A model generated the notes under the pieces. It was not told the origin of the DNA and ran no database searches. It saw only the letters and a program-made list of their open reading frames with translations. From NCBI GenBank assembly GCA_020720945.1, contig DYNR01000094.1, positions 1 through 8,510 on the forward strand: 8,510 bases of DNA, read 5' to 3'. Below, piece by piece: positions 5,305 through 8,510 of the stretch; positions within the stretch are counted from its first letter, which is position 1; every line of letters starts with the position of its first letter. The position numbers were made by a program, and so were the translations under genes. The DNA is from Chthoniobacter flavus. GTDB lineage: Bacteria; Verrucomicrobiota; Verrucomicrobiia; Chthoniobacterales; DYNR01.

Positions 5305-5862
5305 ATGGACATTAAAAAACTGAAATTGGACGAGTCGCAGATCAACAAAATGACGGGAAGGATCATTCTACCGGCAGACGATGTGCCGCCTTCGCCCCCG
5401 CCTGTTGCCCATAAAGTCCAGATGCCCCGAGTCGCAAACACCGATGAAACGGGAACCGCTCCCACCCCTCCCATGGGCAGCGTTTTGGGTGGAACAGGAA
5501 TTCCGGCAACTCCAGGCGTTTCGTATGTGCAACCTTCTCCCGTTTCTCCTGTCATGGCCTTGGTTGTCGGGATTTTGGTCACACTGTTAGTCGTTCAAAC
5601 TTCTTGGCTTTTGTGGAGTCATTCGCAAGTGCAGGAATCCATGCGGGCAATGCACGACCAAATTTTAAAGTTGAACACGGAAGTCGGCGCGAGCGGCGAG
5701 GCACTGCGCGCAGCGACACGAGAAATCAACGAAATGAAAGTGATGATGGGACGGACAGTCGAGGAACAGAAGAACCAAGCAAAAATCACGGCGGCCATCA
5801 AGGCGCAGCTCGACTCGTTTGACAGCGATCCAGCACCAGTCGCAGCTCCGGTTCTCCCATAA
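5305..5862 (+). CDS. Unknown membrane-anchored coiled-coil protein
   Basis: I do not recognise a family for this 185-residue protein. Residues 1-82 are hydrophilic and rich in Pro, Thr, Ala and Gly (for example DDVPPSPPP near 25-33), probably disordered. Residues about 83-104 form a single transmembrane helix (VMALVVGILVTLLVVQTSWL). Residues about 105-172 look like a continuous amphipathic or coiled-coil helix with many charged residues and Ala (EINEMKVMMGRTVEEQKNQ). The last dozen residues are Ala/Pro-rich. This layout suits a bitopic membrane protein that oligomerises or scaffolds something; any specific role would be a guess. It has its own promoter with a very short leader and no Shine-Dalgarno. 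The start is the first ATG after that promoter. The final 65 bases overlap the 3' end of the convergent ligA gene. Confidence 0.78.
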   Translation: MDIKKLKLDESQINKMTGRIILPADDVPPSPPPVAHKVQMPRVANTDETGTAPTPPMGSVLGGTGIPATPGVSYVQPSPVSPVMALVVGILVTLLVVQTSWLLWSHSQVQESMRAMHDQILKLNTEVGASGEALRAATREINEMKVMMGRTVEEQKNQAKITAAIKAQLDSFDSDPAPVAAPVLP

Positions 5863-8065
5863 CTTTCACGCCCAGCGAACGGGCTTTTTCCAGCTTGCTG
5901 CCAGCGGATTCCCCCGCGAGCAAAAAGTCCGTGTTCTTGCTCACGCTCCCGCTGATTTTTGCCCCCCAGGAACGGAGTTCGTCCGCGATTTCGTCGCGGC
6001 TTTTTGAAAGGGTTCCCGTAATGACCCAAGTTGTTCCTGCGATGGGACTTCCGCTTTCTTCTTTCCGTTCAGGCAGCGGCGCGTAGTTTGCGCTTTTCGG
6101 ATTGATTCCCCGTTTTTTCAGCCCCTCCAAAAGGGTTGCGCCGTTTTGCGAACAGAAAAATTCGCGCAAAGAAGTTGCCGCGACTTCGCCCAATTCCGAA
6201 GAAATTTTATAGGGGGCCAACTCGGTTTCCAGTTCGGCAACAAGGGGTTCGAGCTTTTCCTTTTTCGCTTTGCGGAACGCCGATTCCTCTTCGGAAATTT
6301 TGGTTTTCTTCGGGGTGAGTGGGTTGTTTTTGATCCAGGTTTTCAGGGCGGCGAGAGAGCCGACTTTTTCGAGGAGAGGGGAGTTAGGAATCTCGTCGAA
6401 AGAAGCGTGGAGGCGGGCGATTTCCAGTGCGATCGTTTCTCCGATTTGAGGGATTCCGAGCGCAAAAATCCAGCGGTTCAGAGGAATTTCTGAAACGGAT
6501 TTACGGATGGAAGCCAAGAGGGTTGCCGCTCTTTTTTCGCCGAAGCGGCGGGGTTTCGATGCTCTGCCGTCCTGGAGTTGCGCGGGGTCCAGCGACAAAT
6601 CCGCCAATGCAGCTTCCTGTAAATCAAAGAGTTCCAACAACGAAGTGGCCATTCCAGAAGAAACGAGTTTTTCGGCGACAGCGTCGTCGAGGCCTTCGAT
6701 GTCCAGAGCTTTGCGAGCGGCGGCATGGGTGAGGCGAGTGACTGTTTGCGCGGGGCAAAAGAAATTTTCGCAACGCCAGGCGACAAAGCCTTCGGGTTTG
6801 CGGATCGGCCCGCCGCAAGACGGGCAACGGTGAGCGATGTGGTCGGGCAAGGAAAACGGAACCGTGTCTGCTGCGCGTTTTTCCTCGAGCACACGGAGGA
6901 CTTCCGGGATGATTTCGCCCGCTTTGTGAATGACAACAAAATCCCCCAATCGGATGTCTTTTCGTTCGATTTCTTCTTGGTTGTGAAGGGTGGCGCGAGA
7001 AATCGTGGATCCGCTCAGCAAGACCGGTTCGAGTTCCGCCACGGGAGTGAGCACGCCCGTCCGCCCGACTTGCACGGTGATTCCGAGAAGACGTGTTTCC
7101 GCTTTTTCCGGCTCGTATTTGTATGCGATAGCCCAGCGTGGAGCTTTTGCCGTAAAGCCAAGTAACTCCCTTTGCGCAAAGGAATTAACTTTCAAAACTG
7201 CGCCGTCGGTATCGTAGGGAAAGCTGCGGCGGACCGAGTCGAGTTCGCGGATTGCCGCAAGTGCTTCCTCGGCGGTTTTTGCCACCCACCGTTTCTCAGA
7301 AGTAAGAAAACCCGATTTTTCCAAAAAAGCGAACATTCCCGCATGATCGGAAAACGGCAAATCGCGGCTTCCCGATGCGCTGTAAAAAATAGCGTTCAAT
7401 CCGCGGCGTGCCACCTGTTTGGGGTCCAGCAACTTCAGAGCACCAGCGGCGGCATTGCGGGGGTTTGCCAGAGGTTCTTCTCCAGCTTCCTCTTTTAGCT
7501 GGTTCAATCGGGCAAACATTTCTTTCGAGAGAAAAACTTCGCCTCGGACTTCCATCCAGGCGGGAGCACCCTCCGGCAAGGAGCGGGGAATCGAGCGGAT
7601 GGTCAAGATATTTTGCGAGACATCGTCGCCGCGCGTGCCGTCGCCGCGGGTCAGCGCATGAACGAATTTCCCGTTTTCGTAGAGCAGAGAAATGGCGAGG
7701 CCATCGATTTTTGGTTCCACAAAAAGCTCGGGCGGTTCCCCTTGCAAACCTTTGGCGATCCGGGAGAAAAACGCGGGGACATCGTGCTCCTTGTAGATGT
7801 TGTCCAAGCTGAGCATCGGCGAGCGATGCGGCTTTTGCTCGAATGCGGCGAGAGGGGATGCCGCGATTTTTTTTGTCGGGGAGGAGGGGTCATCGAATTG
7901 GGGAAAGCGGTTTTCCAATTCGGCGAGTTCGCGGTAAAGGGAGTCGTATTCCCAGTCCGAAATTTCTGGGCGGGCATCGTTGTAAAGCGCGTCGTGACGA
8001 CGGATTTCCTTGCGCAAGAAAGAGATGCGTTCAGCGGCGGCGGAAGAATCGGTAAATGGGAACAT
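5798..8065 (-). CDS. ligA: NAD-dependent DNA ligase LigA
   Basis: This 755-residue enzyme seals nicks in DNA using NAD+, in replication and repair. The N-terminal Ia region (HDALYN, PEISDWEYDSLYREL at 33-47) binds NMN. The adenylation domain has the catalytic lysine K119 in VEPKIDG, then GDGTRGDDVSQN (141-152), NPRNAAAG (201-208) and DTDGAVLKV (285-293). An OB fold covers about 328-400. A zinc finger uses C414, C417, C432 and C437. Helix-hairpin-helix repeats follow, and a BRCT domain spans about 673-748. It is longer than the roughly 670-residue norm, mostly through a charged insertion near 578-620 within the HhH region. The ATG at 8065 is the only start that keeps the complete Ia domain. 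It overlaps the upstream VanZ-like gene by 35 bases on the same strand, suggesting coupled expression. No clear Shine-Dalgarno precedes it. The C-terminal tail is encoded opposite the 5305 gene. Confidence 0.97.
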   Translation of the reverse strand: MFPFTDSSAAAERISFLRKEIRRHDALYNDARPEISDWEYDSLYRELAELENRFPQFDDPSSPTKKIAASPLAAFEQKPHRSPMLSLDNIYKEHDVPAFFSRIAKGLQGEPPELFVEPKIDGLAISLLYENGKFVHALTRGDGTRGDDVSQNILTIRSIPRSLPEGAPAWMEVRGEVFLSKEMFARLNQLKEEAGEEPLANPRNAAAGALKLLDPKQVARRGLNAIFYSASGSRDLPFSDHAGMFAFLEKSGFLTSEKRWVAKTAEEALAAIRELDSVRRSFPYDTDGAVLKVNSFAQRELLGFTAKAPRWAIAYKYEPEKAETRLLGITVQVGRTGVLTPVAELEPVLLSGSTISRATLHNQEEIERKDIRLGDFVVIHKAGEIIPEVLRVLEEKRAADTVPFSLPDHIAHRCPSCGGPIRKPEGFVAWRCENFFCPAQTVTRLTHAAARKALDIEGLDDAVAEKLVSSGMATSLLELFDLQEAALADLSLDPAQLQDGRASKPRRFGEKRAATLLASIRKSVSEIPLNRWIFALGIPQIGETIALEIARLHASFDEIPNSPLLEKVGSLAALKTWIKNNPLTPKKTKISEEESAFRKAKKEKLEPLVAELETELAPYKISSELGEVAATSLREFFCSQNGATLLEGLKKRGINPKSANYAPLPERKEESGSPIAGTTWVITGTLSKSRDEIADELRSWGAKISGSVSKNTDFLLAGESAGSKLEKARSLGVKVMGEPELRLVLDRCQTSRAAP

Positions 8066-8429
8066 GGATGATAAACGAGGTTGATGCGCCGAGGAAAGCC
8101 CCTGCGATATTTGCTGCCATATCCAAGGGGTCGGCCCCGTGGCGACCAGGGGTTAGAACTTGGTAAAACTCATCGCCGAAGCCGATGAGTCCCGTGATTA
8201 AAAAGGCGAGAAAGAAAGAGAAGGGAGAAAGTTTGTTTCCGGAAGATTGGAGGGCGGCGGAACAGAAGAAAGAGCCACCGAAAAAAGCGGCGATATGGGC
8301 GATTTTATCCATCCAAGGTAGCGCGAGGGTGGGGGAGAGCGCGTGCCGACTCAACGAGGAGACATAGAGCAAAGTCGCCAGCCACAAGAAAAAAAGCGAC
8401 CAGCAGAGCAGGCGATAGCCGAGTTTCAT
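8031..8429 (-). CDS. VanZ-family small membrane protein
   Basis: This is a 132-residue integral membrane protein. VanZ-like signature residues appear in order: SS at 24-25 after the first helix, DKIAH (41-45) at the start of the second, DEFYQ (86-90) with PGRHGAD (94-100), and the DMAANIAGAFLG motif (103-114). Four hydrophobic segments can be seen (about 5-23, 43-60, 69-85 and 104-122). VanZ itself raises teicoplanin resistance slightly, but most relatives are uncharacterised housekeeping membrane proteins, so no resistance function should be assumed. The final residues (RFFRRR) are strongly basic, placing the C-terminus in the cytoplasm. It lies directly upstream of ligA and overlaps it, so both are probably on one transcript. 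Its leader reads GCCGAAAAAA before the ATG, with no obvious Shine-Dalgarno. Confidence 0.88.
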   Translation of the reverse strand: MKLGYRLLCWSLFFLWLATLLYVSSLSRHALSPTLALPWMDKIAHIAAFFGGSFFCSAALQSSGNKLSPFSFFLAFLITGLIGFGDEFYQVLTPGRHGADPLDMAANIAGAFLGASTSFIIHVPIYRFFRRR

Positions 8430-8475
8430 TTTTTTCGGCTAGTGTCCAGCCAAGGTTGAAAGGACGCTTAGAACG

Positions 8476-8510
8476 ATGGATTTTTGGTTCAGTGCAAGGC
8501 GGAAGCCCAA
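8476..8510 (+). CDS. Possible start of a divergent gene, cut by the window edge
   Basis: An ATG at 8476 opens a frame (MDFWFSARRKP) that stays open to the window end. GAAAGGA at 8459-8465 lies ten bases upstream and is a reasonable Shine-Dalgarno. Only eleven codons are visible, so no product can be proposed; the frame could also close shortly after the edge. Confidence 0.35.
   Translation, partial: MDFWFSARRKP

Noticed and set aside
8031..8429. VanZ-like gene as an antibiotic resistance determinant.
   Set aside because: There are no van cluster genes nearby, and the family is mostly of unknown housekeeping function.

Overview
The window is ordinary bacterial chromosome, densely coding, with roughly mid-to-high GC. 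It has eight well-supported genes plus a possible ninth cut by the right edge. There is no phage, transposon, CRISPR array, tRNA or rRNA. The long DNA ligase with an extra charged segment, the mostly weak Shine-Dalgarno sequences and the ATP-binding SpoIIE-type phosphatase suggest Verrucomicrobiota (Opitutae-like). That is a judgement from remembered family features and has not been tested by a search; confidence is low to moderate.

Left half (20-4201, minus strand): one apparent operon, transcribed right to left. It encodes a membrane sugar-phosphate transferase that starts polysaccharide building on a lipid carrier. Next comes an unusual protein with a left-handed beta-helix between two transferase-like segments that lack catalytic motifs. 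Then come a three-domain regulator (RsbW-like ATPase/kinase, GAF, SpoIIE/PP2C phosphatase) and a stand-alone CheY-like response regulator. The second and third genes overlap by ATGA, and the other gaps are about 44 bases.

Centre (4202-5183): a short divergent intergenic region with a 13-base palindrome separates this operon from a plus-strand pair. The pair is a single-domain STAS protein (anti-sigma-factor antagonist type) and an exported methionine sulfoxide reductase B. The STAS protein is the natural substrate for the kinase and phosphatase domains of the opposite operon. All parts of a partner-switching circuit, plus a receiver domain, therefore surround polysaccharide initiation genes. 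The closest known parallel is the SypA/SypE control of the syp polysaccharide in Vibrio fischeri, with the domains arranged differently. This is the most interesting system in the window.

Right half (5184-8510): a strong-looking promoter (TTGACA, 17-base spacer, GATAAC) lies just upstream of a small membrane-anchored coiled-coil protein of unknown function. Its 3' end overlaps the convergent ligA gene by 65 bases. ligA is preceded, with a 35-base same-strand overlap, by a VanZ-family membrane protein. A possible divergent gene begins at 8476 and runs off the window.
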